A stretch of 64,000 nt of DNA from Linanthus parryae (taxonomy: Eukaryota > Streptophyta > Magnoliopsida > Ericales > Polemoniaceae), in assembly GCA_023055425.1 (NCBI GenBank), contig JALGPY010000001.1, positions 111,891,057 to 111,955,056 of the forward strand. The letters are read 5' to 3'. Both the position numbers and the translations under genes were made by a program. Below the pieces are notes generated by a model that saw only the letters and a list, made by a program, of their open reading frames with translations, was not told the origin of the DNA and did no database searches. Below are positions 44,813 through 57,838 of this stretch, piece after piece. Positions within the stretch are counted from its first letter, which is position 1; the number at the start of each line of letters is the position of its first letter.

Positions 44813-47562
44813 TGTAACACCCCTGATTCCCCAGACTTTCCGTTCCGGACCGTAGAGCCCAGGAGCGTGCCACTCAAAATGCAGCGGCGGAAATCGAGAA
44901 CAAAACATGCCATAGTTATATATTACAAAACATCATGTCTCCAAAAGTGAAATATTACATACTATTACACAAGATGAGCATTTTATAGGTGAATAATTTA
45001 TTTAAAGATACTAATACCACTAGATGAGTCTGCGAACCCCTTAAGCCGAGCTCCCATCAGCTAGACCTGCGGGGGAAAATAAACAAGAACGCAGTTTTCC
45101 AAAGTCAGCAAGAAATGATGAGTAAGTAAACACCCTAACGTGTAAACCGATAAGAGGCTTATTTTTCTTCAAAGAGCATGAATAGTTATAGGGAACTAGG
45201 TACACGAATGCAATTGACCAAACCTGAGATGTTATAAATTTTCGGTATCCTTGTAACATTGTTGTTTATGATTTCAATAGAGTATTTTCACATCCATAAA
45301 TTCAGCCCCTCTTAGGGGGGTATACTCCCATAATGCTGCCCTATTAAGGGGGATAATTCCATAAATCTGCCCCACTTAGGGGGGTATACTCTCATAACAC
45401 TACCCCAATAAGGGGGATATATCCAAGTGCAATATTTCTTTTCATTTCTCTGGACCATCCACGATTCATAATTAATGGTGCGGGAACAAACCAATCAGTC
45501 ATAATACACTTTTGAAGGAATCGTTGAGGCACGTTGCCAAAATTTCAAGTCAAGCACGCATACCATAAATCATATTTTGAGATGTAAAAATCGTAAAAAT
45601 ATTTAGACACGAAAGGAGGACGGCACACTAGGTTAGGCATGTGTACTCACCTCGAGTAGCAAGACAATTAGCACAACAAAGCCTCTACGGATAAACGAAC
45701 CCCTCGTCTACGAACTCGGCACCTACAATTTATAATTCATAAATTAATTACAAGTCCAAAGTGTGCAAGTATGCTATGCAAAATTTCTCTAAGTCTCATT
45801 TGAAATTACCCCCCATTATCCCATTAATTACTAGCGTGCCAAAGTTTATATGACAACCCGACGTCGTAAACAATTGTATTTTTCTCATAAAAATCACTAT
45901 TTATATATATACTAACTCTTAAAAATTATTAAGTAAGAAATCGCATATTAAATTTGTACTCTCTAATATTTAGAAATAGTAATTTACTATACAACATATT
46001 TATTTATAAGTGACTACAAAATTTTATTCAAACTAATTTAATTATTGCTAATCATTTATTATAAAATGTATATTCTATTAAAGAATTAAATCCATAAATA
46101 AGACTCAGAAAATGTTTATTCAAGGAGAACAAGTGTTTAGTCACACATCATTTATAACATTTTTTTATCTACAAATAATATTCAAGATTTATCTATTTAT
46201 AAATAGAGGAATATTCTTAAAATTTATTTTCCCTATTTAACTCTCTAACTTATTTTATTTTGGCAATATTAAACAAATGACATATTTCACTCAAAACACA
46301 AATTTATAAGTACTTGAAATATTTATCCAACAAGTTATATTTTTATTTTTCCTATTTTTAAGAGTAACAATAATACATATATAATTTTTAATAGCCAAAA
46401 CTTCTTTTACACAATCAAAACAATAACTAGAAAAGTTAGAAATTAATTCTAATACGAAAATTGCATTTTTAATTTTACTTTTATATGCAGTTTATATAAA
46501 CAAGTGGGTCCCCCAAGTTCACATAAATGACATATAATCACCTCCCACTAATATTTACAGTTTTCACATGTGACAGCTCATACCCTCAACTTTTCAGAAA
46601 GTACAAAACAACCCCCCAAGCATGAACACACGTATAAATCTAACAACCCAACAACCCGATTCGATTTAGAGCTAACAAAATCAAGTTTTGATGATCAATA
46701 ATGAACCAGAGTGTGATTTAGGAGTTACCCAAGTGAAAAATTGCGAGAAACGGTCAAGATTTGGGTCCGGTTGGGTTCCCCGTCGATGGTGGCCGGCGGT
46801 GATGGTCGAATCCGACGATTGAGGCGTTGTTGGCTCCGATTTTTGGCAAAAATGATGTCCTCGGACCTCCAGGAGGTGGATGGTATTGATTTCGGAGGGT
46901 GGGTATGCCTGATTCGCCGACTGTGCTCTTCGCGGCGTTAATGGCGGCCGGCGGATGGCTCTGGGCTTCCTTTTGCGGCTAGCTGCTGCTTCTCTTCCTC
47001 CTCCTTGCCTCGAAACAGAGAGGGGAGGAAGGAGACGTGGTCAAAACAGAGGGAGAGATAGGAGAGAGTGGCCGGTGGTGATGGCGGCGTTGCTCGTCGG
47101 GAACGGCAGCGGCCTTGTGCCGCTGCTGGTTCTGCTGGGTCTTTGCGGGAGACAACAGGGAGAAGGAGAGAGACAGAGAGGGGCAGAGAGGTGAAGGAGG
47201 AGAAGTGAGGGAGGTGGAGGCTGTGGTGATGGGGGTGATGGCGTCAGGGTGGTGCTGGGTGCGTCTGCCGAAGAAGTGAGGAAGAGGAAGAGATATAGAG
47301 GGAGGGTGAGATGTACGGGAGAGAGAGAGAGAGAGAGAGAAAATATTGGGGAAACACAATTGAGTTTCCTGAGGAATTTTTTTAGGTAATGACAAGAACA
47401 TCCCCCTTAGTTTACATATCCTTTTAAACAACCCCAATATGTTTTTTTATTATTATCTTAAAATACAACTTCCTCCCCACTAGCCATTAATTTTTCGAAA
47501 ATAAACATGAAAACTATACGTAAAAGATGTCAATTATACTCAGAAAAATACGGGGTGTTACA
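44813..47562 (-). repeat. 5' LTR of element B
   Basis: 2750 bp, uninterrupted, TGTAACACCCC to GGGGTGTTACA, followed by TSD GGCTT. It carries the hairpin array at 45303-45424 and a shorter (GA)n at 47319-47340, and lacks about 20 bp present in the left copy near 11235. Confidence 0.93.
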
Positions 47563-47567
47563 GGCTT

Positions 47568-48098
47568 CATGACTGGACTGAATGTTTCTGAGTAGTCGCG
47601 CCTGAGCTCCTGCGAATATCCTTTTGCCACAAGGCGAGCTTTGTAATTATCGACAGTACCATCCGCTTTGCGCTTGATCCGAAACACCCATTTGCATCCC
47701 ACTACATGTTGGCCATGGGGAGGAACCAGATCCCATGTGTGATTGCGTGCGATAGAAGCAACTTCATCATCCATTGCTTGTTTCCAAAGAGGATCTTTCA
47801 TGGCCTAGGCCACCGTTCGTGGCTCAATGGTAGTTGGAGCTGGATGAACGGTGGTGGTGTTTACAAGTTGGGAATTGTAGGGATTAGGATTGCGAGTACG
47901 CGTTGGTGCTAGCGCAGAAGGTGGAGTAGGGTCCTCATTGGGGGCAACCTCATCATTGGGAGGTGGAGGAGCGTGTGCTTGCACAGGTGATGGTACCGCA
48001 GTTGGAGGAGAAATAGGTTCAGGTGCGATACCATGAATTGGCGCTGTAGGGGGCACCGTTTCAGGGACAGGAGCAGGTGCTGGAGTAGCGTCATGCAC
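47568..48098 (-). pseudogene. Element A integrase-RT linker and start of RT
   Basis: Frame 48098-47805 is a Pro/Ala-rich linker ending in a TAG. Frame 47801-47568 gives KDPLWKQAMDDEVASI, NHTWDLVPP, VDNYKARLVAKGYSQ and YSETFSPV, the first RT blocks. It ends exactly at the B insertion and resumes at 9874. It is cut on the other side by element E. Confidence 0.88.
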
Positions 48099-48103
48099 AG
48101 GGG
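48099..48103. other. Left target-site duplication of element E
   Basis: AGGGG here and at 56601-56605. Confidence 0.88.
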
Positions 48104-49537
48104 TGTTGGAATAGATGCCCTAGAGGCAATCTAGTTTAGTATGAATTTGTATATGGCTAGAAAATTCATTTATTATTTATTGGATATTTAATATAATGAA
48201 GTCCTTAGATTTACAATCGTGTTGTTTATCTTAAATATCCCTAGTCAAGTATAATGATTAAATGGGACAATCATCTATAGACTAGTATGGGGTTGGATTG
48301 ATATGGAGATATCACGATCCAACACATAAGTGTGCATTACGGAATGTTGCACTGGATTGACCCATCACCGAGAAGGCTACATACATGTTATGTTAAGTCA
48401 CAAGTGCTTCTCGGGTACAATGGTATTGTCATCCTTAGACTTGAAGTCACTAGATATTCTAGTTGTGGATCATTGTGATCTTGGTAGCGTTAAACGCTAC
48501 ACCGTGACTGGGTAGTTATAAAGGCGTGTACTGGATACAATGAGAAGCAAGCTTAGAAATCGTAGTGGACGTAGAGAGGATTTGCCCCTCCCACATAACG
48601 GGAGTAAATATCCTAGGCCACTCGAAGGATAGTGCTTATAGAATGTCTGGCCAGACTCAAATAAATCAATATGGGATATTGATGTTATTTGCACGAATAA
48701 GGCTATTCCATGGATCGAGAAACTAGGGATTGGATATACGAGTGTGACTTGTATGTCTCGTGTCCAATCCGGATATGGAGGCAAAGGGATGAGACAATTA
48801 CTTGTACAAGGTTGTCTAGATGACTATTCTATTAGTTGGCTAGAATGGATGTTTTGCTAGAAACCGCTCCATATTAGCAAAGAGTTGCTACCAACTAGAT
48901 AGAACCTATGGGGTCACACGCTAAATAGAGTTGTACTAGATTTGGGAATTAATTAATTGGATTAATTAATTAGAAGGATCACTTTGCAAACCCTTGCAAA
49001 CTTAGTAGGGACTAATTTGCAAGGAAGGGACTAAATTGAATTCTAGTAGGACTAGAATAAGTCCTTTAGGTAGTTAACAAGGAGTTGTTGGACTATATAA
49101 AGGACCCTCCTTCCTTCCTTCCTTCCTCATAACTTATGCTCTAGAGAGAACATAACAAGAGTGGGAGAGAACAAAGGAGAGAGAGAGCAAGCAACAAGGA
49201 GGACGCCGCCCCCTTGCCGCCGCCCCCTCGTCCCCGACGCCAAAAAGAGGGCCGAGCCCTTCTTTTTGCCTCGTTTTGCGTGATTCCTTCACCCTCCTCT
49301 CATTCCGGGCTAGCACCAAGGAGATTGGAGATCTAGGAGAAACTCTAGGCGTGGATCAACTATAGAGAACGTGACACTATTCGCGTTTGAAGTCATCAAG
49401 GAGAACCCAAAGGTGTTTTTATGATTTCTTACCTTCACTATCGTTATGCATCTAGACTTGTGATCCTTGGAGGGTTTTGCATGGTTATTTGTTTGATTAT
49501 GCTTCCGTTTGCGCGATCCATGAATCAAAACCCTACA
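48104..49537 (+). repeat. 5' LTR of element E
   Basis: 1434 bp, begins TGTTGGAATAGATGCC and ends ATCAAAACCCTACA. TATATAAA at 49094-49101 is the likely promoter, followed by a (TTCC)n run. Confidence 0.94.
49094..49101 (+). promoter_or_regulatory. TATA box in E's 5' LTR
   Basis: TATATAAA followed by GGACCCTCC. The same box is at 56161-56168 in the 3' LTR. Confidence 0.75.
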
Positions 49538-49538
49538 G

Positions 49539-49551
49539 TGGTATGAGAGCC
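49539..49551 (+). other. Primer-binding site of element E
   Basis: TGGTATGAGAGCC, one base after the LTR, a one-base variant of the initiator tRNA-Met site TGGTATCAGAGC. Confidence 0.8.
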
Positions 49552-51205
49552 ACAGGTCATAGAGCATAAACGTAGTTTATGTGTTACATTCTTGTTGTTT
49601 TACACCTTAATTTGTTGTTTATCGCGTAAAACAAGACAAATCAAGCATTGGATGAAATTTGTCAAAGAATTAATCACAACAAGACCCAATTATTGCATTG
49701 GATGCATGAATTGGTGAGTTTGAGAAATTTTAGGATCTTAGATCTAGGGTTTGGGCATCCTTGGGGAAGAAGGAGTTCTCTCAAAACAAGGAAACAACCA
49801 AACTTGGGCTCCAAGCAAGGAGGTTGTTTTGGAAACAACCTCCACAAGGAGGTTCGGCCCCCTAGGGGACCGCCCCCTTGCTTGCCGCCCAAGAATGGCG
49901 CCCTAAGGGGCCGGGCGGCCCTAACCCGCGGGCCTAGCTTGCGGGTTTTGGGCCGGGCCGGCCCTAGGGCCGTATGGTTCACTTTGTTTGGGCCCGGGCA
50001 ATTGGATTGTTGGGCCCATGGACCGTTTTAACCCTAGAAATCCTAAAATCAATTAAAATTGACCAAGCGCGTTAAAATTGGATTTTAACTGTTTATGTGC
50101 AAATCGCATGGTGATTGGATATGGCCTTAGGATGTGGTTTGATGTGGATGTTTAATTTTGTGGTTTGGTTTTACGGCCTGCGAGCTGATCAATTAATTGT
50201 AATAATTAATTAGGGTTTTATGGCCTGCGTGCCATTTTTTTCTCAACTTGTGAGATTTATTTTATTTAGTATAGAAATTAGCTAGTGCTAGATAAAGTAG
50301 ATTGTTAGCCAAGATTGAAGAAAAGAAGCCCAAAGCCAAAGAAGCCACAAAAAGATGGAGCATGGAGCATACCACATGACTATGAAGGATGGACCAAAAG
50401 ATCAAGACGCATGGAGATGTGTGTTTGCTTAGGGTTCATAGATAATTCCAATGTCTTAGTCTAGAAAAGGCCATATCCACATCACGTTTAATTTTCTGTT
50501 TTGTGGTTGTTTATTTATTGTCTTATTATTTGTGTGGTTGGTGTATGGATGATGCATGCAATTAGGATAATAAGATAATTAGACAACCCGGATCTATTAT
50601 TTGGAGTTGTGCCCAAACTCAAATAGATAGATTAGTTGATATTGATCAACAAAAACGATAAAATTGAATTGAAAAATCCCTCAAATTCAAATATTGTGTT
50701 CTTGCCTTCTCGTTATTTAAACACTCATGATCATCATTATTTATCAAGTTCGTGCGTGCCAAGCATGGCGACTTGGTTCATAATGATGGAATGCGATGGC
50801 ACGTAACAATGTGCAATTGTTTAGATAAGAGGTTGAGCACAACTAGGCTATTAATTTGATTAAGAAACCTAGAGGCAATCAATTGGGATTATCCATATGG
50901 ATGGATAAATAAGGAGTTATTTGCCCGATTGAACCAAGAGTTGCATATGGGATGCAATTGGAATTGTTCCTACCTAAGAAGTAGTCGAATTATGGGTGAC
51001 TTGCCAAAGCAAGCTCATAAGGAGATGAAAAAGATGGATCTTGGCCCACTAGAAAATATAATGATATTTTCCGCATTAATATCTTGAGGGTTATTAATCC
51101 GTAGAAAAATAGTGGGAGCTATATTTAATAAACTAGCCATTATTAAATATAGTCAAAAATTCACAAATACTAAAACTTGCGTATTTTCCTTTTGTAGAAT
51201 TCCAA
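49552..51205 (+). other. Long leader of element E
   Basis: 1.65 kb with no conserved reading frame. It includes a GC-rich palindromic patch near 49900-49990 (runs of GGGCC/GGCCC) that could fold strongly, then AT-rich sequence up to the gag ATG. The 127-residue ORF at 49648 has no recognisable homology and is not called. Confidence 0.55.
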
Positions 51206-54200
51206 ATGGCAAACAACTCATCGAGTTCACAACATTCCCTACGATCTGTCCTTGAGAAGGACAAGCTCTCTGGAACCAACTTTCTTGATTGGTACAGAAA
51301 CTTGAGAATTGTTCTCAAGCAAGAGAAGAAACTGTACGCAATAGAGGAGCAAGTTCCAGAAGGTCCAGAGAACCAGACACCTGCTGCCTTAAAGGCGTAT
51401 CAGAAGCGTGTTGATGACGCTAATGATGCGGCCTGCCTAATGCTATGCACCATGACCTCTGAGCTTCAGAAGCAACATGAGAACATGAATGCTGTCGATA
51501 TGATCGAACATCTAAAGCAGCTCTTCCAAGAGCAGGCGAGGGTAGAGAGGTATGAGGTCTCAAAGGCACTGTTCAAATGTCATCTGGCAGAAGGGAACCC
51601 GGTGGGACCCCACGTACTCCGAATGATCGGGTACTTGGAGAATCTCGCCCGGCTTGGGTTCCCGGTCGGCCAAGAGTTGGCAACCGACCTCGTGTTGCAA
51701 TCGTTGCCCGAGAGTTATGGACAGTTCATTATGAACTATAACATGAACGAGATCGTTAAACCACTGCCAGATTTTCTCAAAATGTTGAGGACGGCTGAAC
51801 AGAGCATCAACAAGGGTAAGGGCAAGGCCATTATGATGGTGCATAAAGGAAAGGGCAAAAAGTTTGCCTCTTCCTCCAAGGGCAAAAGCAAGTCAGTTGC
51901 CAAGTCCAAGGAACAAGCCCTTAAGCCTGTTGGTGGCGTTGCCAAGGTCGTGACTAAGGGTGAATGTCACTACTGTAGTCAACCTGGACACTGGAGGAGG
52001 AACTGCCCAAAATATCTGGAGGACAAGAGGCTTGGAATAGTGATTCCACCACCACCAGGTATTTTTGTTGTAGATGTCAATTTAACTGTCTCTACATCAT
52101 GGGTATTAGATACTGGATGTGGATCTCATATTTGTCGAAATATGCAGGATCTAAAGAGAAGTAAAAGATTGGCTAAAGGGGAGGTAGATCTACGCGTTGG
52201 GAATGGAGCAAAGGTTGCTGCGTTGGCCATAGGCGTGTGCGAGCTATCTCTGCCTTCAGAACTAGTTTTAGAATTAAATAATTGCTATTTTGTGCCTGCT
52301 ATGAGCAGAAACATTATTTCTATTTCTTGTTTGGACAAGGAAGGTTTTATTATTTCAATAAAGAACAATTGTTGTTCCTTTTATTTGAATAATATTCACT
52401 ATTTTAGTGCGCAATTATTTAATGGACTTTATGTCCTTGATCTAAGCAATCCTGTCTACAACATTAATACCAAGCGGATTAAAATAAATGATTTAAATCC
52501 TGCTTATTTATGGCATTGTCGTTTAGGCCACATAAATGAGAAACGTGTATCTAGACTCCATAAGGATGGATTGCTAGACTCATTTGATTTTGAATCATAT
52601 GAGACATGTGAGGCTTGTTTATTGGGAAAAATGACAAAGTCCCCTTTCAATAAGAAAGGTGAGAGGACTAGTGAGCAATTGGCGCTCATACATACCGATG
52701 TGTGTGGGCCATTTGCCACGCCTGCCAGGGGTGGTTATGTCTACTTCATTACATTTACTGATGATTACAGTAGATATGGATTTGTGTACCTTATGAGGGC
52801 AAAATCCGAATCCTTTGAAGTGTTCAAAGAATTCAAGAATGAAGTAGAGAAGCAACTTGGAAAAAGTATTAAGGCTCTACGATCGGATCGTGGAGGAGAA
52901 TACTTGAGCCAAGAGTTTGACGACTATCTTAGAGAGTGTGGGATCGTGTCCCAACTCACTCCACCCGGAACGCCACAATGGAATGGCGTGTCCGAGAGGA
53001 GGAATCGAACCCTATTGGATATGGTTCGGTCTATGATGTGTCAAACCGATCTTCCATTATCTTTTTGGGGATACGCTCTATTAAGTGCAGCTTTCACCAT
53101 TAACCGTGTTCCATCTAAATCAGTCATGAAGACACCATATGAGATGTGGAGTGGGAGGCGTCCCACACTGTCGTTCATGAGGATTTGGGGCTGCGATGTC
53201 TATGTAAAACGTTTACAATCAGACAAGCTGGGGCCTAAATCGGATAAGTGTAAATTTGTGGGGTACCCTAAGGAAACTAAAGGATACTACTTCTACAATC
53301 CAACCGAGAACAAAGTGTTTGTTGCTCGGACCGGCGTGTTTCTAGAAAGAGAGTTTGTCTCTAAAGAAGCAAGTGGGAGGAATGTAGAACTTGAAGAAGT
53401 TCAAGAACCACAAATCACTGAACCGATTATGGAACATGAACAGGAATCACAAGCAGTTGTGGATCCACCTGTTCAAGTAACACAAGAGCTTCGTAGATCT
53501 AGTAGAGTGCGCCAGGAACCCGAGAGGTACGGACTTCTCGTAACCGATTCCGGTGACACGATGCTCATAGATGATGAGCCTACTACCTATGAGGAGGCCA
53601 TGAATGGCCCAGACTCGCAGAAGTGGCTTGAAGCCATGAGATCCGAGATGGAATCCATGTATACCAACAAAGTATGGACTTTGGTGGAACCACCTGAAGG
53701 GGCGCGGCCCATAGGGTGCAAGTGGGTCTTCAAGAAGAAGATCGACATGGATGGTAATGTGATTACCTATAAGGGCCGATTGGTGGCTAAAGGATTCAGA
53801 CATATTCATGGTATTGACTATGATGAAACCTTTTCACCAGTCGCAATGACCAAATCCATCCGAATCCTACTTGCAATTGCAGCATACTACGACTATGAGA
53901 TTTGGCAGATGGATGTCAAAAACAGAATTCCTTTATGGGAATCTCCTCGAGGACGTGTATATGATACAGCCGGAGGGTTTTGAGGATCCAAAGCAAGCCA
54001 ACAAAGTCTGTAAGCTGCAACGATCCATTTATGGATTGAAGCAAGCTTCTAGGAGTTGGAATCGACGTTTTGATAAAGTGGTCAAAGAGTTTGGCTTCAT
54101 CAGAAACGAAGATGAGTCTTGTGTCTACAAGAAGGTTAGTGGGAGCTCTGTAGCTTTTCTGGTCTTGTATGTAGATGACATACTACTCATTGGAAACGAC

Positions 54201-55150
54201 ATTCCCATGCTGCAATCTGTGAAAGATTGGCTAGGAAAGTGTTTCTCAATGAAGGACTTAGGGGAAGCAGCCTATATACTCGGTATAAAGATCTATAGAG
54301 ATAGATCTAAAAGGTTGCTAGGCCTAAGTCAAAGTACATATATTGACAAGGTGTTGAAACGGTTCAACATGCAAGATTCCAAGAAGGGATTCTTGCCCAT
54401 GTCACATGGAATCACTCTTTCGAAGAGTGGTTGTCCTTCCAATGAGATTGAGAAGGAACGCATGAGTAGAATTCCCTATGCCTCGGCCATAGGATCTATC
54501 ATGTACGCCATGTTATGTACTAGACCATATGTGTCATCTGCCTTGAGTATGACAAGCAGATACCAATCCAATCCAGGTGAGAGTCACTGGATTGCTGTCA
54601 AGAACATCCTGAAGTACTTGAGAAGAACTAAGGACGCTTTCTTGATGTTTGGCGGTAAGGAAGAGTTGCGTGTAAGGGGTTACACTGATGCAAGCTTCCA
54701 AACCGATAGAGATGACTTTAGATCACAGTCGGATATGTGTTTTGCCTGAATGGAGCAGTGGTGAGCTGGAAGAGTTCCAAGCAAGAGACGGTGGCTGATT
54801 CTACAACAGAGGCTGAGTACATTGCTGCAAATGGCGCAGCAAAGGAGGCTGTTTGGATCAGAAAGTTTGTTTCTGAACTTGGTGTGGTCCCTAGCATTGC
54901 GGATCCAGTGGAGTTGTTCTGTGACAACACTGGGGCGATCGCGCAATCAAAGGAACCCAGATCGCACCAGAAGTCCAAGCATGTGCTCAGGAAGTTTCAT
55001 CTGATTCGAGATATTATCGATAGAGGAGACGTTCGGATATGCAAGATTCCTACAGATGATAATCTGTCAGACCCGCTTACAAAGCCTCTCACGCAGTGGA
55101 AGCATGAAGGGCACACTAGGAGTATGGGCATACGAGATGCGCCAGATTGA
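51206..55150 (+). pseudogene. Element E gag-pol polyprotein, two single-base frameshifts
   Basis: ATG 51206 starts MANNSSSSQHSL. Gag (UBN2-like, about 1-220) is followed by a CCHC knuckle (CHYCSQPGHWRRNC), the protease motif WVLDTGCGSH, a GAG-pre-integrase segment (LWHCRLGHIN), the integrase core (HTDVCGPFATPARGGY, LRSDRGGEYLS, WNGVSERRNRT), the RT start (NVITYKGRLVAKG) and EIWQMDVK. An extra A in an A5 run at 53918-53922 shifts the frame. RT continues to 54727 with the YVDDILLIG active site. A missing G at about 54731 shifts it again. RNase H ends in frame 54737-55150 (STTEAEYIA, FCDNTGAIA, DPLTKPL). Apart from these two bases the product is full length. Confidence 0.9.
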
Positions 55151-55158
55151 CTCTAGTG

Positions 55159-55170
55159 CAAGTGGGAGAC
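55159..55170 (+). other. Polypurine tract of element E
   Basis: CAAGTGGGAGAC directly before the 3' LTR. Confidence 0.75.
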
Positions 55171-56600
55171 TGTTTGAATAGATGCCCTAGACGCAATCTA
55201 GTTTAGTATGAATTTGTATATGGCTAGAAAATTCATTTATTATTTATTGGATATTTAATATAATGAAGTCCTTAGATTTACAATCGTGTTGTTTATCTTA
55301 AATATCCCTAGTCAAGTATAATGATTAAATGGGACAATCATCTATAGACTAGTATGGGGTTGGATTGATATGGAGATATCACGATCCAACACATAAGTGT
55401 GCATTACGGAATGTTGCACTGGATTGACCCATCACCGAGAAGGCTACATACATGTTATGTTAAGTCACAAGTGCTTCTCGGGTACAATGGTATTGTCATC
55501 CTTAGACTTGAAGTCACTAGATATTCTAGTTGTGGATCATTGTGATCTTGGTAGCGTTAAACGCTACACCGTGACTGGGTAGTTATAAAGGCGTGTACTG
55601 GATACAATGAGAAGCAAGCTTAGAAATCGTAGTGGACGTAGAGAGGATTTGCCCCTCCCACATAACGGGAGTAAATATCCTAGGCCACTCGAAGGATAGT
55701 GCTTATAGAATGTCTGGCCAGACTCAAATAAATCAATATGGGATATTGATGTTATTTGCACGAATAAGGCTATTCCATGGATCGAGAAACTAGGGATTGG
55801 ATATACGAGTGTGACTTGTATGTCTCGTGTCCAATCCGGATATGGAGGCAAAGGGATGAGACAATTACTTGTACAAGGTTGTCTAGATGACTATTTTATT
55901 AGTTGGCTAGAATGGATGTTTTGCTAGAAACCGCTCCATATTAGCAAAGAGTTGCTACCAACTAGATAGAACCTATTGGGTCACACGCTATATAGAGTTG
56001 TACTAGATTTGGGAATTAATTAATTGGATTAATTAATTAGAAGGATCACTTTGCAAACCCTTGCAAACTTAGTAGGGACTAATTTGCAAGGAATGGACTA
56101 AATTGAATTCTAGTAGGACTAGAATAAGTCCTTTAGGTAGTTAACAAGGAGTTGTTGGACTATATAAAGGACCCTCCTTCCTTCCTTCCTCATAACTTAT
56201 GCTCTAGAGAGAACATAACAAGAGTGGGAGAGAACAAAGTAGAGAGAGAGCAAGCAACAAGGAGGACGCCGCCCCCTTGCCGCCGCCCCCTCGTCCCCGA
56301 CGCCAAAAAGAGGGCCGAGCCCTTCTTTTTGCCTCGTTTTGCGTGATTCCTTCACCCTCCTCTCATTCCGGGCTAGCACCAAGGAGATTGGAGATCTAGG
56401 AGCAACTCTAGGCGTGGATCAACTATAGAGAACGTGACACTATTCGCGTTTGAAGTCATCAAGGAGAACCCAAAGGTGTGTTTATGATTTCTTACCTTCA
56501 CTATCGTTATGCATCTAGACTTGTGATCCTTGGAGGGTTTTGCATGGTTATTTGTTTGATTATGCTTCCGTTTGCGCGATCCATGAATCAAAACCCTACA
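55171..56600 (+). repeat. 3' LTR of element E
   Basis: 1430 bp, over 99% like 48104-49537 by eye, followed by TSD AGGGG. Confidence 0.94.
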
Positions 56601-56605
56601 AGGGG

Positions 56606-57838
56606 GTGTTGCAGGAGGTGGCGCAGGAACCATAGAGGGTGTATACGCAAACGCTGGTGGAGCGACTGGATCCGTCATGGTATGCGAGTCAGCATTGGTA
56701 GCAGACTTGGTAAAGGGTAAGGAGGCAAAAGGAAAAAAGATGTGGGACGAAGCGCACATGGCGAGAGATGTAGATGCGATCGGTAGAGGGGTGGAGACAC
56801 TTGTAGGCTGACTGAGTGACTGAATAGCCTAAGAAGACACAGGGTGTCGAACATGGAGCAAGTTTGTTGGTGGTGTAAGGTCGAAGCCAGGGGAAGCATT
56901 GGCATCCAAATGGTTGCAAGGACCGATAGTTAGGGGAAATGCGAAAGAGTCTAAAGTATGTAGAGTCATTTCAAAGGATAGGAGTGGACATGCGATTGAT
57001 CAGGTAGACTGCGGTTTGAAATGCATGCGGCCAATAACCTAAGAGAAGAGATGCGCCATGGAGAAGGGAGAGACCAGTCTCAACAATGTGGCGATGTCTG
57101 CGCTCGGCAGAGCTAGTGTGTTCGGGGGTATGGGGAGGGGTAGTTAGGTGAGTGATGCCATGGAGGTTAAGTTGTGGTAGGAGTTTGATGAACTCACCAC
57201 CATTATCTGAGTAGAGTGTGACAATGGGTTGTGCGAACCTCTTCTCGACAAGGCGTTTAAATTGAGAGAAAATCGAATCAACTTCAGACTTTCTTTTGAG
57301 AGGGTAGAGCTAGTAAGAGAGTTTTCTGAAAAGGGTAGCTTATGGATTTTATTGATGTGACAGGAAGTACAAGAGAAATTCTTAAAGCTTGATGGAGAAA
57401 AAGAAAGATTACATTTCTGCAAGATAAGCCCTAGCGTTTATTACAAAGGATGACCAAAGATGCGGTGAAGACGTTCGATGTCTGAGAGAAAAGTGGTGTT
57501 AATGACAGGAGAGCTGGGGTGAGATGCATAGTAGACTCCATCACGATTTTCACCGTGTAGAAGGGGGTGCCGGTCAAGCGATCCTTCACTACAAAATGAG
57601 AAGGGAAGAATCAACAGAAGCATGGTTAGTATGGAAAAGTTGAGAGACGGGGATAAGGTTGCGACGTAGTTGAGGAACGCACAGAACATTAGATAGATGA
57701 AGGGGACGACTAGAGGTGGGAAGAGTAGTGCTACCAATGTGAGAGATAGAGAGACTCTTACCATTTCCAAGAAGAATCTCATCATGGCCATCACAGGTTG
57801 CAAAGTCTTCAAGAGAAGTTGTGCCAGGAGTGACATGA
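56606..57838 (-). pseudogene. Element A protease end, GAG-pre-integrase and integrase
   Basis: After F the frame resumes with HHVTPGTTSLEDFATCDGHD and LLGNGKSLSISHIG (57846-57589 and 57836-57441). It continues with the CxxC of the integrase zinc finger (FSCTSCHINKIHKLPFS) in 57422-57144, and the back half of the core and C-terminal region (ERRHRH, LLHGASLLLGYWPHAFQTAVYLIN, PFGCQCFP, FLGYSVTQSAYKC) in 57144-56606. Several frameshifts occur, and part of the core with the first catalytic Asp appears to be missing. Confidence 0.8.
57834..57838. other. Left target-site duplication of element F
   Basis: CATGA here and at 60553-60557, inside the HHV codons of A's protease. Confidence 0.85.

Larger units (their letters stand above)
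9880..47562 (-). mobile_element. Element B: Ty3/gypsy chromovirus (Tekay/Del-like) with long LTRs
   Basis: LTRs of about 2.75 kb begin TGTAACACCCC and end GGGGTGTTACA and are flanked by GGCTT. Internal sequence 39351-44812 (5.46 kb) reads, on the minus strand, PBS, gag, protease, RT, RNase H, integrase, chromodomain-like tail and polypurine tract. Without insertion C it is about 11 kb. The left LTR is cut by C, 48 bp from its inner end. The polyprotein has many stops and frameshifts. The LTR pair shows scattered substitutions and a few indels, so this is an old copy, but younger than A, which it interrupts. Clade assignment is by motif and LTR size only. Confidence 0.93.
48104..56600 (+). mobile_element. 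Element E: young Ty1/copia retrotransposon
   Basis: 8497 bp with 1.43-kb LTRs that differ by about 9 substitutions and one TTCC unit (under 1%). TSD AGGGG. Order: LTR, PBS, 1.65-kb leader, gag-pol, polypurine tract, LTR. Only two single-base indels interrupt the polyprotein, so E is the most recent and best-preserved element after D. It sits in the linker of element A's pol in the opposite orientation. Lineage within copia not assigned. Confidence 0.94.

Noticed and set aside
9880..47562. TGTAACACCCC / GGGGTGTTACA ends looking like DNA-transposon inverted repeats
   Set aside because: They are the short inverted ends of a 2.75-kb LTR, with PBS, polypurine tract and a 5-bp TSD.
48330..48784. 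Short ORFs repeated in both E LTRs (also 55397-55851)
   Set aside because: Present twice only because the LTRs are duplicates. No domain and no coding signal.
49648..50031. 127-residue ORF in E's leader
   Set aside because: GC-rich composition artefact upstream of gag, no recognisable motif.
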